A stretch of 64,000 nucleotides of DNA from Amycolatopsis sp. 195334CR (GTDB lineage Bacteria > Actinomycetota > Actinomycetes > Mycobacteriales > Pseudonocardiaceae). The stretch is taken from contig NZ_JAFJMJ010000001.1 of the NCBI RefSeq assembly GCF_017309385.1, positions 3,348,001 to 3,412,000 of the forward strand. The letters are read 5' to 3'. This document shows positions 45,966 through 54,669 of this stretch, one piece after another (the first letter of the stretch is position 1; the number at the start of each line of letters is the position of its first letter). The translations under genes were made by a program, and so were the position numbers. A model generated the notes under the pieces. It ran no database searches, had not been told where the DNA came from, and saw only the letters and a list, made by a program, of their open reading frames with translations.

Positions 45966-47225
45966 TCAGTGCGTGCGCAGGCGGTCTTCGAAGGACTCGA
46001 CCAGCTTGCGCCAGGCGCCTTCCTCCGCGTCGAACGGGGCGCTCGGCGCGAGCCGCGTCGGGTCCGGTTCGATGACGAAGTTGACCAGCCAGCCCAGGCT
46101 CTCCGACTTCTGCAGCGCCTCGCCGACGCTGTCGTCGTCGGCCCAGTCGGCGGTGTCGGTGAGCAGTTCCACCGCCAGCTCCAGCTGGGTCGGGTCGATC
46201 GCGTCGATGCCCTCGGCGATGTCCTCGTCCAGCCCGGCCAGCACGTAGGTGTTGTCCTCGTGGACCTCGATCTCCAGGTCCCCGCCGGTGGCCTTGGCCA
46301 GCACTTCGTCCCAAGTGGACACTTCGGCCAGCTCGCTGCCGGCCAGTTCCTTCGGCTCGGCCAGCGCCCTGGACAGCGCGCGCGGCGAGCCGTAGACGTC
46401 GATCCGGCCGTCGGAGCCGAGGAAGATCGGCTCGTCGTCGAGGTAGCAGCGCAGCGAGTAGTACTCGTCGGACTTGGTGACGATCTTGATCGGGTCGATG
46501 CCGACCTCGGCCCAGAACCCGGTGGGCGCCTCGTCCTCTTCGGTCTCGGCGTCCTCGCCGTCGACGGCTTCGAGGTCGTCGTCGGTGCCCTCGGCCGCGG
46601 CGGCCTCGGCTTCGGCCGACTCCTCCAGGAAGGTGGCCAGCTCCTCGGCGGTCTGCTCCAACAGGGTGGCGTCCACGTCCGGCACGGTCACCAGGCCGTC
46701 GATCGCGTCGAGCACGACGTCCCACTTCTCGGAGACGGCCTCGGACAGATCGGTCCACAGGCGCTCGCCCTCACGCCCGGTGAACGGCAGCCTGCCCTGC
46801 TCCAGCAGCGAGAAGCCCTCGCAGCTGTCGAGCACCTCGTGCACCTCTTCGAGCTCGCAGACGTCCGCGAGCGAGCGCACGATGCCGACGATCTCGGCGA
46901 GTTCGCCGATGGTCCAGGAGTCCGGCTCCTCGGCGACCAGCTCGGGCACGCCGACCAGGTCGTAGGAGTGGTCGTCGTCCGGGATCAGCTCCGGCACGTT
47001 CAGCGCGGGCACCACGTGCCACGCCGGGTGGTCGATCAGGTCGTGCTGTTCGGCCGTCCGGACGAACGCGGCGAGGTGGGCCGCGTCGGGGAAGGCGTAC
47101 AGGTCCTCCTCGTCGCCGAGGAAGGCTTCCCACTCCTCGCCGTCTTCCCGCCAGCGCGGTGCCCAGAGGGTCACCAGGTCACCTTGGGGCAACCCGAGCT
47201 CGACCGGGACGATGTCCTGTGCCAT
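45966..47225 (-). CDS. Conserved acidic actinobacterial protein (called 'primosomal protein' in relatives)
   Basis: A 419-residue cytoplasmic protein, strikingly acidic, with an Asp/Glu/Ala-rich linker at about 200-240. Both flanks hold similar sub-sequences: WEAFLGDEEDLYAFPDAAHLAAFVR near the N-terminus and YYSLRCYLDDEPIFLGSDGRIDVYGSPRALSRAL in the second half, suggesting an internal duplication of one small domain. Relatives carry the name 'primosomal protein', which I cannot support from sequence. ATG 47225 has GGAGGACAGG upstream. It is divergent from a Ski2-type helicase gene 137 nt away, so a shared promoter region and function in RNA or DNA handling are possible. Confidence 0.75.
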   Translation of the reverse strand: MAQDIVPVELGLPQGDLVTLWAPRWREDGEEWEAFLGDEEDLYAFPDAAHLAAFVRTAEQHDLIDHPAWHVVPALNVPELIPDDDHSYDLVGVPELVAEEPDSWTIGELAEIVGIVRSLADVCELEEVHEVLDSCEGFSLLEQGRLPFTGREGERLWTDLSEAVSEKWDVVLDAIDGLVTVPDVDATLLEQTAEELATFLEESAEAEAAAAEGTDDDLEAVDGEDAETEEDEAPTGFWAEVGIDPIKIVTKSDEYYSLRCYLDDEPIFLGSDGRIDVYGSPRALSRALAEPKELAGSELAEVSTWDEVLAKATGGDLEIEVHEDNTYVLAGLDEDIAEGIDAIDPTQLELAVELLTDTADWADDDSVGEALQKSESLGWLVNFVIEPDPTRLAPSAPFDAEEGAWRKLVESFEDRLRTH

Positions 47226-47362
47226 TACCTGTCCTCCGCCAATCACCCACCGTATGCGCTCCGGCCCAGGCTTCCCCCTGTCGGTGCGCGGTATGCGCAG
47301 CCTACGGGTTCGGCCCTCGCGGCGCGATCACCCCCGCCCGTCCGGCTGGCGGAGATGGCACG

Positions 47363-49909
47363 ATGACTTCCCTGATGAGCACACAGCCCGCACCGAGCAC
47401 CCAGCGACTCGACGACCGCCTCCCGGCGGTCCCCGAGCCCGACGCCCTGTTCGAAGCCTTCGCCGACTGGGCCGCCGACCGCGGCCTGCAGCTGTATCCG
47501 GCGCAGGAAGAGGCCTTGATCGAGGTCGTCTCCGGCGCCAACGTGATTCTGTCGACGCCGACCGGATCCGGCAAGAGCATGGTGGCCGTCGGCGCGCATT
47601 TCACCGCCATGGCCCACGGCAGGCGCAGTTACTACACCGCCCCGATCAAGGCGCTGGTCTCGGAGAAGTTCTTCCAGCTCATCGAGATCTTCGGGCCGGC
47701 CAACGTGGGCATGATGACCGGCGACTCCAGCGTCAACGCCGACGCGCCGATCATCTGCTGCACGGCGGAAATCCTGGCGAACATCGCGTTGCGGTTCGGT
47801 GCCGGGGCCGATGTGGGCCAGGTGGTGGCCGACGAGTTCCACTTCTACAGCGAGCCCGATCGCGGCTGGGCCTGGCAGATCCCGCTGCTGGAGCTGCCGA
47901 AGGCGCAGTTCGTGCTGATGTCGGCCACCCTCGGCGACGTCTCCTTCTTCGAGAAGGACCTGACCCGGCGCACCGGCCGCGAGACCGCGGTGGTCACCTC
48001 GGCGCAGCGGCCGGTGCCGCTGACCTACCGCTACGCGCTCACGCCGATGCACGAGACCATGTCCGAGCTGCTCCACGGCGGCCAGGCACCGGTGTACGTG
48101 GTGCACTTCTCCCAGGCGGCGGCGATCGAACGCGCGCAGACGCTGATGAGCATCAACGTGTCCAGCAAGGCGGAGAAGGAGGCGATCGCCGACCTGATCG
48201 GCGAGTTCCGGTTCTCCGCCGGGTTCGGCAAGACCCTCTCGCGCCTGGTGCGCCACGGCATCGGCGTGCACCACGCCGGCATGCTGCCCAAGTACCGCCG
48301 ACTGGTCGAGCAGCTGGCCCAGGCCGGGCTGCTCAAGGTGATCTGCGGAACCGACACCCTCGGCGTCGGCATCAACGTGCCGATCCGCACGGTGGTGTTC
48401 TCCGCGCTGACCAAGTACGACGGCGTGCGGCAGCGGCACCTGAAGGCCCGCGAGTTCCACCAGATCGCCGGGCGCGCCGGCCGGGCGGGCTACGACACCG
48501 ACGGCTACGTGGTGGTGGAGGCGCCGGACCACGTCATCGAGAACGCCAAAGCACTGGAGAAGGCCGGTGACGATCCGAAGAAGAAGCGGAAGATCACCCG
48601 CAAGAAGGCGCCAGAGGGGTTCGTGAACTGGACGGAGAGCACCTTCGAGCGGCTGGTGTCCGCCGATCCGGAGCCGCTCACCTCCAGCTTCCGGGTCAGC
48701 CACTCGATGCTGTTGAACGTGATCTCCCGGCCGGGCAACGCCTTCGACTCGATGCGGCACCTGCTCGAGGACAACCACGAGGACCGCCCGGCCCAGCGCA
48801 AGCACATCCTGCGGGCCATCGCGATCTACCGCGCGCTGCTCGCCGCCGGCGTGGTCGAGCGGCTGCCCGAACCGGACGAGCAGGGCCGGATCGTCCGGCT
48901 CACCGTCGACCTGCAGTTCGACTTCGCGCTGAACCAGCCGCTGTCCCCGCTGGCGCTGGCCGCGATCGAACTGCTGGACACCGAGTCGCCGAGCTACGCA
49001 CTGGACGTGGTGTCCATTGTGGAATCCATTGTGGACGACCCGAGGCCGGTGCTGTCGCAGCAGCAGTTCAAGGCGCGCGGCGAGGCCGTGCAGGCGATGA
49101 AGGCCGAGGGCATCGAGTACGACGAGCGGATGGAGTTGCTGGAGGAGGTCACCTACCCGAAGCCGCTGGCGGAACTGCTGGAGGTCGCCTACCGCAGCTA
49201 CCGCCAGGGTCACCCGTGGGTGGACGACTACCAGCTCTCGCCGAAGTCCGTGGTGCGCGACATGTACGAGCGCGCGATGAACTTCGTCGAGTACATCGGT
49301 TTCTACCAGCTGGCGCGCTCGGAGGGCCTGGTGCTGCGGTACCTGGCCGACGCCTACGACACGCTGCGGCACACCGTGCCCGACGAGGCGAAGACCGAGC
49401 CGCTGCAGGACCTCATCGAATGGCTGGGCGAGCTGGTGCGCCAGGTCGACTCCAGCCTGCTCGACGAGTGGGAAGCCCTGCGGCACCCCGATTCCGACGA
49501 TCCGCACGCACCGCCCGCGCTGCCGGAAGGACCGCCGCCGGTCACCCGCAACGAGCGGGCATTCCGCGTGCTGGTGCGGAACCAGCTCTTCCGGCGGGTC
49601 GAGCTGGCGGCCCGGCGGAACTACTACGAGCTGGGTGAACTGGACGCCGCGTCCGGCTGGAACGCCGACGAGTGGGAAGACGCGATGGAGGAGTACTTCG
49701 AGGAGCACGACGACCTCGGCACCGGCCCCGACGCGCGTGGCCCGGCGTTGCTGATGATCGAGCGCGAACCGGAACTGTGGAAGGTGCGCCAGATCTTCGA
49801 CGACCCGGACGGCAACCACGACTGGGGCATCAGCGCCGAGGTTGACCTGGCGGCGTCCGACGAGGCGGGGACCGCGGTGCTGCACGTCACCGCGGTCGAC
49901 CGCCTCTGA
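47363..49909 (+). CDS. Ski2-like DEAD/DEAH helicase with DUF3516 C-terminal region
   Basis: An 848-residue ATP-dependent RNA or DNA helicase. Seen: Q-region LYPAQEEALIEVVSG, Walker A TPTGSGKS (about 66-73), TAPIKALVSEKF, DEFH box (157-160), MSATLGD, HHAGMLPKYRRLVEQL, and QIAGRAGRAGYDTDG. A basic patch DPKKKRKITRKKAPEG follows the second RecA domain, and the DUF3516-type C-terminal 400 residues end in an acidic helical region. ATG 47363 with GGAG at 47351-47354; ATG 47375 is a possible alternative. Probably RNA processing in actinobacteria, from family, not proven. Confidence 0.92.
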   Translation: MTSLMSTQPAPSTQRLDDRLPAVPEPDALFEAFADWAADRGLQLYPAQEEALIEVVSGANVILSTPTGSGKSMVAVGAHFTAMAHGRRSYYTAPIKALVSEKFFQLIEIFGPANVGMMTGDSSVNADAPIICCTAEILANIALRFGAGADVGQVVADEFHFYSEPDRGWAWQIPLLELPKAQFVLMSATLGDVSFFEKDLTRRTGRETAVVTSAQRPVPLTYRYALTPMHETMSELLHGGQAPVYVVHFSQAAAIERAQTLMSINVSSKAEKEAIADLIGEFRFSAGFGKTLSRLVRHGIGVHHAGMLPKYRRLVEQLAQAGLLKVICGTDTLGVGINVPIRTVVFSALTKYDGVRQRHLKAREFHQIAGRAGRAGYDTDGYVVVEAPDHVIENAKALEKAGDDPKKKRKITRKKAPEGFVNWTESTFERLVSADPEPLTSSFRVSHSMLLNVISRPGNAFDSMRHLLEDNHEDRPAQRKHILRAIAIYRALLAAGVVERLPEPDEQGRIVRLTVDLQFDFALNQPLSPLALAAIELLDTESPSYALDVVSIVESIVDDPRPVLSQQQFKARGEAVQAMKAEGIEYDERMELLEEVTYPKPLAELLEVAYRSYRQGHPWVDDYQLSPKSVVRDMYERAMNFVEYIGFYQLARSEGLVLRYLADAYDTLRHTVPDEAKTEPLQDLIEWLGELVRQVDSSLLDEWEALRHPDSDDPHAPPALPEGPPPVTRNERAFRVLVRNQLFRRVELAARRNYYELGELDAASGWNADEWEDAMEEYFEEHDDLGTGPDARGPALLMIEREPELWKVRQIFDDPDGNHDWGISAEVDLAASDEAGTAVLHVTAVDRL

Positions 49910-49915
49910 GGGGCT

Positions 49916-50779
49916 CTACCAGTCCCCGTTGCGGCTCAACGCGTTGTAGGCCGTTTCCAGCGGTGCCCAGCCGTTGGTGGTGTCGTGCTCCTTGCCCTCA
50001 CTGGAGTGCCAGTAACGCAGGTTGAACTTCTCCTTGCCGGGCGCCAGCTTCCGGATGTTCGTGTGCGAGATGTCGTAGTCGGCGTCCGGGCGGTACCGGT
50101 ACTTGTGGTCGGCGTGGTAACCCTTGTCGATGGCCGAGTCGTAGCTGACCGTACCGTCCTCATCGGACCCGACGAAGCTCCAGTCGGTGCCCTTGGCCCA
50201 GCTCTCGGTGAGCCGGTTCTCCGGCGCGTGCAGCACGTCCATGAAGGTGGAGCCCGGCTTCATCGAGTCCCACTGGGTGCTGTTGTACTTGCCGGGGTCG
50301 GTGATGCCCTGGTGCGGGGTGGCCAGCGTGACCACGTCGCTCACCTTGAGCTTGCCCTTCGGGAAGCCTTCCCAGCCCTGGGCCGAGCCGAGCAGCGCGA
50401 CGCGCGTGACCAGTCCGCCCATCGAATGCCCGACGATCTCGACGGATTCGCCCTTGCTGGTGTGGTCCCTGTAGATGCGGTTCGCCAGGTCGGCGGCGAC
50501 GTGCTTGATCCGCGTGCCGGTGCTGGCGTTCGCCACGGTGACGTCGCAGTTGGTGTCGCCCGCGTAGTAGCCGACGGTCTTCAGGTCGCTCCGGCTCTTG
50601 CCGCGCTCCTTGAAGTAGTCGATCGCGTTGCCCCACAGGGACGCGCAGTCCGACTTGCCGGTGTCGTTGTAGCCGTGCACGAAGTAGACCGGCTGGGCTT
50701 CGGCGGCGTGTGCTGCGGTCAGGCCGCTGACTGCGAGTCCGGCCGTGACCAGTGCCGCGACCGTCCTGCCGTACTTCAT
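49916..50779 (-). CDS. Secreted lipase/esterase (alpha/beta hydrolase)
   Basis: A 287-residue exported hydrolase. Signal peptide 1-26 (TAGLAVSGLTAAHAAEA). Oxyanion region YFVHGYNDTGKSDC (32-45), nucleophile GHSMGG with S119, and TLATPHQG, as in Streptomyces-type secreted triacylglycerol lipases; D and H follow in DEDGTVSYDSAID and ISHTNIRKLAPG. Cysteines pair for a disulfide. ATG 50779 has GAGGAGGA upstream; the frame to 50932 precedes the signal and was rejected. Convergent with the helicase (6-nt gap). Confidence 0.88.
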   Translation of the reverse strand: MKYGRTVAALVTAGLAVSGLTAAHAAEAQPVYFVHGYNDTGKSDCASLWGNAIDYFKERGKSRSDLKTVGYYAGDTNCDVTVANASTGTRIKHVAADLANRIYRDHTSKGESVEIVGHSMGGLVTRVALLGSAQGWEGFPKGKLKVSDVVTLATPHQGITDPGKYNSTQWDSMKPGSTFMDVLHAPENRLTESWAKGTDWSFVGSDEDGTVSYDSAIDKGYHADHKYRYRPDADYDISHTNIRKLAPGKEKFNLRYWHSSEGKEHDTTNGWAPLETAYNALSRNGDW

Positions 50780-50989
50780 CGAGTGTCCTCCTCGGTTCGG
50801 GTATTCGAGATGGGACGCGGCGGGGCCCGCCGCGGTTCCCGGTTGCGCACCTCGGCCCCGCTGGGTTACCGTGGTGTCATCTCCTCCGGCGGATGAAGGC
50901 CTCGCCTCCCGCCTCGGACCTGCTTTCTCCACCTGTCACCGGCGCTGATCCGCCGGCCCCTCATTCATTTCCCTGCAGAAGGATTCATC

Positions 50990-52051
50990 ATGACTACCAA
51001 CGGAATACTCGACATCGTGCGCAACCGCGCACAGGTCCGGGCCGACGGCTACCTGCCCGGCCCGGACGACGTACCCATCCCGCAGCAGGTCGTCCGCGAG
51101 CTGGGCCTCCGCCGCGGCGACCTGATTTCCTTGGGGGACAACGGGAAGGTGGTCGGCGTCAACGGCCACGACCCGAACCGGCGGCCGCGCCCGGCCTTCG
51201 CCGACCTGGTTCCCCTGTACCCCAACCAAAGGCTCCGCCTGGAGACCGAGCAGCACGAGCTGACCACCCGGATGATCGACCTGGTGATGCCGGTCGGCAA
51301 GGGGCAGCGGGCGTTGCTCGTGGCGCCGCCCAAAGCGGGGAAAACCACTGTGCTGCAAGCGATCGCGCACGGCATCAGCAAGAACCACCCGGAGTGCCAC
51401 CTGATGCTGGTGCTGGTCGGTGAGCGCCCGGAAGAAGTGACCGAGCTCTCCCGCGCGGTACCGGGCGAGGTGATCGCCGCCACCTTCGACCACCCGCCCA
51501 CCGACCACACCGCCCTGGCCGAGTTGGCCATCGAGCGGGCCAAGCGCCTGGTCGAACAGGGCCGGGACGTGGTGGTGCTGCTGGATTCCCTGACCCGGCT
51601 CGGCCGGGCGTACAACCTGGCGGCCCCGGCCTCGGGCCGGATCCTGTCCGGTGGCGTGGATTCCACCGCGCTGACGCCGCCGAAGCGCTTCCTCGGTGCT
51701 GCCCGCAACATCGAGAACGGGGGTTCGCTGACCATCTTCGCCACCGCCCTCATCGACACCGGCTCGGTCGGCGACACGGTGATCTTCGAGGAGTACAAGG
51801 GCACCGGCAACGCCGAACTGCGCCTGGACCGTCGGCTGGCCAGCAAGCGGGTGTGGCCGGCCATCGACCTGCCGCAATCCAGCACCCGCCGGGACGACCT
51901 CCTGGTCAGCCCCGCCGAATCCCACGCCGTCAAGTCCCTGCGGCGTGCACTGGAAGGCCGGGACCGCCCCACCGAAACCCTGCTCGACGGCCTACGCAAA
52001 ACCGAGACGAACCAGGAGTTCCTGGCCCAGCTGGTGCGCCCTCGCCCCTGA
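50990..52051 (+). CDS. rho: Short transcription termination factor Rho (paralogue type)
   Basis: A 353-residue Rho. The N-terminal helix bundle and the long basic/acidic insertion of the main actinobacterial Rho (over 600 residues) are absent; the protein starts directly with a cold-shock-like RNA-binding domain (GYLPGPDDVPIPQQVVRELGLRRGDLISL), then the RecA-type motor: Walker A APPKAGKTT (112-120), VGERPEEVTE, Walker B VVVLLDSLTRLGRAYN (D199), Q/R-loop region TGNAELRLDRRLA. AGAAGGA at 50977-50983 supports ATG 50990. It should be a second copy beside a full-length rho elsewhere; that is inference. A specialised termination role or resistance to a Rho inhibitor are both possible. Confidence 0.9.
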   Translation: MTTNGILDIVRNRAQVRADGYLPGPDDVPIPQQVVRELGLRRGDLISLGDNGKVVGVNGHDPNRRPRPAFADLVPLYPNQRLRLETEQHELTTRMIDLVMPVGKGQRALLVAPPKAGKTTVLQAIAHGISKNHPECHLMLVLVGERPEEVTELSRAVPGEVIAATFDHPPTDHTALAELAIERAKRLVEQGRDVVVLLDSLTRLGRAYNLAAPASGRILSGGVDSTALTPPKRFLGAARNIENGGSLTIFATALIDTGSVGDTVIFEEYKGTGNAELRLDRRLASKRVWPAIDLPQSSTRRDDLLVSPAESHAVKSLRRALEGRDRPTETLLDGLRKTETNQEFLAQLVRPRP

Positions 52052-52770
52052 TTCCTGGTTGTGCCGGGCAACCTCAACCACCGCACCAGCTTCCTTCCGC
52101 AGCCCGCAGCCCGCAGCCCGCAGCCCGCAGCCCATCGCCGCTCGCCGCCCGTCCGGCAAGACCCACGCCCCAGCGCGAAACCCGGAGCCCGCAGCCCGCT
52201 TGCCGCCCGCCGCCCGCCGCCCGCCGCCCGGAGTTCAGCCCCGGAGCCCGCCGCCTGTCCGGCGAGATCCGCGGCTCAGCGCGGAACCACGCGCCCGCAG
52301 CCCGCAGCCAGCCGTCCGGCGCCCGCCGCCCGCAGCAGCCCGGAGCGCAGCAGTCCGGAGCCCGCCGCCCGTCCGGCAAGATCCGCGCCCAGCGCGCTGC
52401 CCGTCCGGCAAGATCCAGGCCCCAGCGCGGAACCACGCGTCCGCCGGTCACGTCCATCGAGTTGATGTTCAACCACCAGGACGGAGCGCGAACCGCGTGA
52501 CCACGTACCAACCCCCGACCGCCCACCGGCCACCCGCCACCCCGGCGCCACCCGAGAACCTCGAAGAGCTGCAACGATCCTGGGACCTGCACTCCGGCCC
52601 GCGAATTCCTGCTCACGGCGGCGAATCCCGCGACCTCGGGCACCCGCGATGGCACCCGCGCGATGGCCTCCACGTCACGATCGCGTTCGCGGCGAATTGG
52701 CGGAACCGAGTTTACATCAGTATTTCATCGGCTCCTCCTAGCGTGGGCGCGAACCCGCCGAGGAGGAACC
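52052..52770. other. Long non-coding stretch behind rho with repeats
   Basis: 719 nt with no convincing gene. It contains a 7-bp tandem (CAGCCCG, about five copies, 52100-52134) and a degenerate longer repeat whose GTCCGGC core starts at 52151, 52257, 52314, 52371 and 52403, often followed by AAGATCC and CCCAGCGCGGAACCACGCG. The last 270 nt hold the promoter of the serine hydrolase; TTTACATCAG near 52711 may belong to it. Confidence 0.65.
52100..52440. repeat. Degenerate C-rich repeat tract downstream of rho
   Basis: Five copies of GTCCGGC (52151, 52257, 52314, 52371, 52403), three of them as GTCCGGCAAG and one as GTCCGGCGAG, and three with CAGCGCGGAACC-like or GCGAAACC-like tails, plus the CAGCCCG tandem at 52100-52134. 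C-rich and G-poor on the plus strand, which is the sense strand of rho, as expected of Rho loading sites. Confidence 0.6.
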
Positions 52771-53895
52771 ATGATCGCGAAGACCACCGCGCTGTTGAGC
52801 CTGGTCGCGGCCGCGGTACTGACCGCGCCCACCACCGCGTCGGCGCAGGTTGCCGAGCACGCTGAAACCCAGGCCGCGCTGAACAGCTACCTCGCCCACG
52901 CCGGGCCGGGCGCCTCGGTGTACGCCGGTGACGCCACCGGCTCATGGTCCGTGCAGAGCGGAACCGCCACCCCCGGCAAGAACGTGGCGATCAAGCCGGA
53001 CGACCACTTCCGGGTGGCCAGCCAGACCAAGATCTTCACCGCCGCCGCCGTGCTGAAGCTGGTGGACGACGGTGCGGTCCAGTTGGACGCGCCGATCGAG
53101 GGCTACCTTCCCGGTGTGGTCACCGGCAACGGCTACGACGGCACCCTGATCACCGTGCGCCAGCTGCTCCAGCACACCAGCGGCATCGCCGAGAACCAGA
53201 CCGCGCCCAACCCGCAGGCCGGTCCGGACGGCATCTTCTCGCTCGCTGAACTGGTGCGGGACGGCCTGTCCCACACCCCGGTTTTCCCACCGGGCGGCGG
53301 TTTCCAGTACTCCAACACCAATTACCAGATCCTCGGCCTGCTCATCGAAGCCGTCACCGGCCAGCCCGCGGAGGAGGCCATCGCCGCGCGGATCTTCCAG
53401 CCGCTCGGCCTGACCGGCACCTCGTTCCCGGCGAACAAGAGCCTGCCCGCGCCCTACCTGCACGGCTACGAGGGCGGCCGGATCGGCCCGATCTACTTCT
53501 GGAACGACGTCAGCAACTGGCTCGACCCGAACCTGCTGCGCACCGCGGGCTCGGCCGTGTCGACCCAGACCGATCTGGCCGAATTCGAGCAGTCCCTCGC
53601 CGCGGGCGAGGTCGTGTCCCCGGCGCTGCTCGCCGAGATGCGCGAAACCGTCGCCATCCCCGGCGGCGCGCACGCGATCACCGGCGACGGCTACGGCCTG
53701 GGCGCCTTCCGCCTCGACCTGCCCTGCGGCGGCCAGGCGTGGGGCCACGCCGGTGACACCAAGGGCTACAGCTCGCTGACCATGGCCACCGACGACGGCC
53801 GGTACGCGTCACTGGTCACCAACACGATCGTGACCAGCACCAACAACCCCGGTCGCTTCACCGTGGTGGAAACCGCGCTGTGTGAAGGAAAGTGA
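52771..53895 (+). CDS. Secreted serine hydrolase (class C beta-lactamase/DD-peptidase-like)
   Basis: A 374-residue exported enzyme. Signal peptide 1-25 (ending ASA). Active-site motifs of the S12 family: SQTK (S84, K87), YSN (180-182) and HAG (326-328) in GHAGDTKG. The pattern is that of the Streptomyces R61 DD-carboxypeptidase type, where HTG/HAG replaces the KTG of true beta-lactamases, so peptidoglycan or peptide substrates are likelier than antibiotic resistance. ATG 52771 has AGGAGGA at 52761-52767. Single gene, converging on a GNAT gene. Confidence 0.9.
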   Translation: MIAKTTALLSLVAAAVLTAPTTASAQVAEHAETQAALNSYLAHAGPGASVYAGDATGSWSVQSGTATPGKNVAIKPDDHFRVASQTKIFTAAAVLKLVDDGAVQLDAPIEGYLPGVVTGNGYDGTLITVRQLLQHTSGIAENQTAPNPQAGPDGIFSLAELVRDGLSHTPVFPPGGGFQYSNTNYQILGLLIEAVTGQPAEEAIAARIFQPLGLTGTSFPANKSLPAPYLHGYEGGRIGPIYFWNDVSNWLDPNLLRTAGSAVSTQTDLAEFEQSLAAGEVVSPALLAEMRETVAIPGGAHAITGDGYGLGAFRLDLPCGGQAWGHAGDTKGYSSLTMATDDGRYASLVTNTIVTSTNNPGRFTVVETALCEGK

Positions 53896-53901
53896 CCTCG
53901 C

Positions 53902-54381
53902 TCAGAGGGAAAACCGGAGGACCGTGCGCGGCCCCAGATCGTCCAGGCCCACTGCTTGTTCGTGCGCGCGTAGCTCACGCAGGCCCGGGGACGGGTCGAG
54001 CACGTCGGTGAAGCCGAGCTTCCGGTAGAACGGGCCGTTCCACGGGATGTCCGCGAAGGTGCACAGCGTCACCGCGGGGAACCCGTTGTCCCGCGCCCAG
54101 TCGACGACGGCGCGCACCAGCAGCGTGCCGATGCCCTGGCGGAAGTGCGCCGGGTGCACGGCGAGTTGTTCCAGGTGCGCGTTGCCGTCGACCACCTCGA
54201 CCCTGGCGAAACCGGCCGGCGGGGTGCCCGCGACCAGCACCAGCCGGGCGGCGGCCAGCTCGTCGGGACTCCCCGGCGGCGGCAGCGGCGGGAATCCCAG
54301 TTCGGCGAAGATCGAATCGGCGGCCGATTCGAGTGCCGGCAACGTGGCCAGCTCCGCGACGGTCGCTTCCCGGATCTGCAT
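53902..54381 (-). CDS. GNAT-family N-acetyltransferase
   Basis: A 159-residue acetyl-CoA-dependent acetyltransferase. Seen: HLEQLAVHPAHFRQGIGTLLVRAVVDWARDNG, the acetyl-CoA motif A (Q/RxxGxG/A as RQGIGT), and WNGPFYRKLGFTDV, the usual C-terminal motif B. Substrate unknown. ATG 54381 (MQIREATVAELATLPALE). Its 3' end is 7 nt from the serine hydrolase stop. Confidence 0.87.
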   Translation of the reverse strand: MQIREATVAELATLPALESAADSIFAELGFPPLPPPGSPDELAAARLVLVAGTPPAGFARVEVVDGNAHLEQLAVHPAHFRQGIGTLLVRAVVDWARDNGFPAVTLCTFADIPWNGPFYRKLGFTDVLDPSPGLRELRAHEQAVGLDDLGPRTVLRFSL

Positions 54382-54424
54382 ACGGTCTTCTACCAGCCGC
54401 CCCCGCGCCGCGACAACCGAATTA

Positions 54425-54473
54425 GCCCGGCACCGGTGCCGTGAAAGCCACCTTCACGGCACCGGTGCCGGGC
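54425..54473 (-). terminator. Hairpin with a diverged element core, between ferredoxin and GNAT genes
   Basis: Perfect 21-bp arms (54425-54445 and 54453-54473, GCCCGGCACCGGTGCCGTGAA) around a 7-nt loop AGCCACC. The loop and adjoining bases read GTGAAAGCCACCTTCAC, one change from the right-arm core of the three long hairpins, so it is probably related. It lies just after the ferredoxin stop on the minus strand. Confidence 0.65.
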
Positions 54474-54474
54474 A

Positions 54475-54669
54475 CTAGTCCGAAATGGACAGAGCCTGCG
54501 CCGGGCAGATGTAGGTGGCTTCCCGCACCCGGTCCGCGGTCTCCCCGCTCACCTCGTCGGTCAGCAGGACGACCGTGCCGTCCTCCTCGTTCTGGTCGAA
54601 CACCTCCGGCTCGGCGAGCACGCACTGCCCGGCACCGACGCAGCGGTCGACGTCCGTGCTGATCCTCAC
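54475..54669 (-). CDS. Ferredoxin partner of the P450
   Basis: A 64-residue small ferredoxin of the [3Fe-4S]/[4Fe-4S] type found beside actinobacterial P450s. Seen: DRCVGAGQCV (two cluster Cys, with the usual third replaced by a non-Cys) and CPAQAL near the C-terminus, so three cysteines bind a [3Fe-4S] cluster. GTG 54669 overlaps the P450 stop (GTGA), so the two are made together. It passes electrons from a reductase to the P450. The frame extends upstream inside the P450 gene, but that part is not ferredoxin. Confidence 0.9.
   Translation of the reverse strand: MRISTDVDRCVGAGQCVLAEPEVFDQNEEDGTVVLLTDEVSGETADRVREATYICPAQALSISD

Noticed and set aside
52100..52440. Possible CRISPR-like array behind rho
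   Set aside because: Repeat spacing is irregular (32 to 106 nt), copies are degenerate, and no cas genes are near.
52497..52865. GTG-started frame MTTYQPPTAHRPP behind the rho repeats
   Set aside because: It runs through the promoter and into the start of the serine hydrolase gene in another frame and shows no family or ribosome site.
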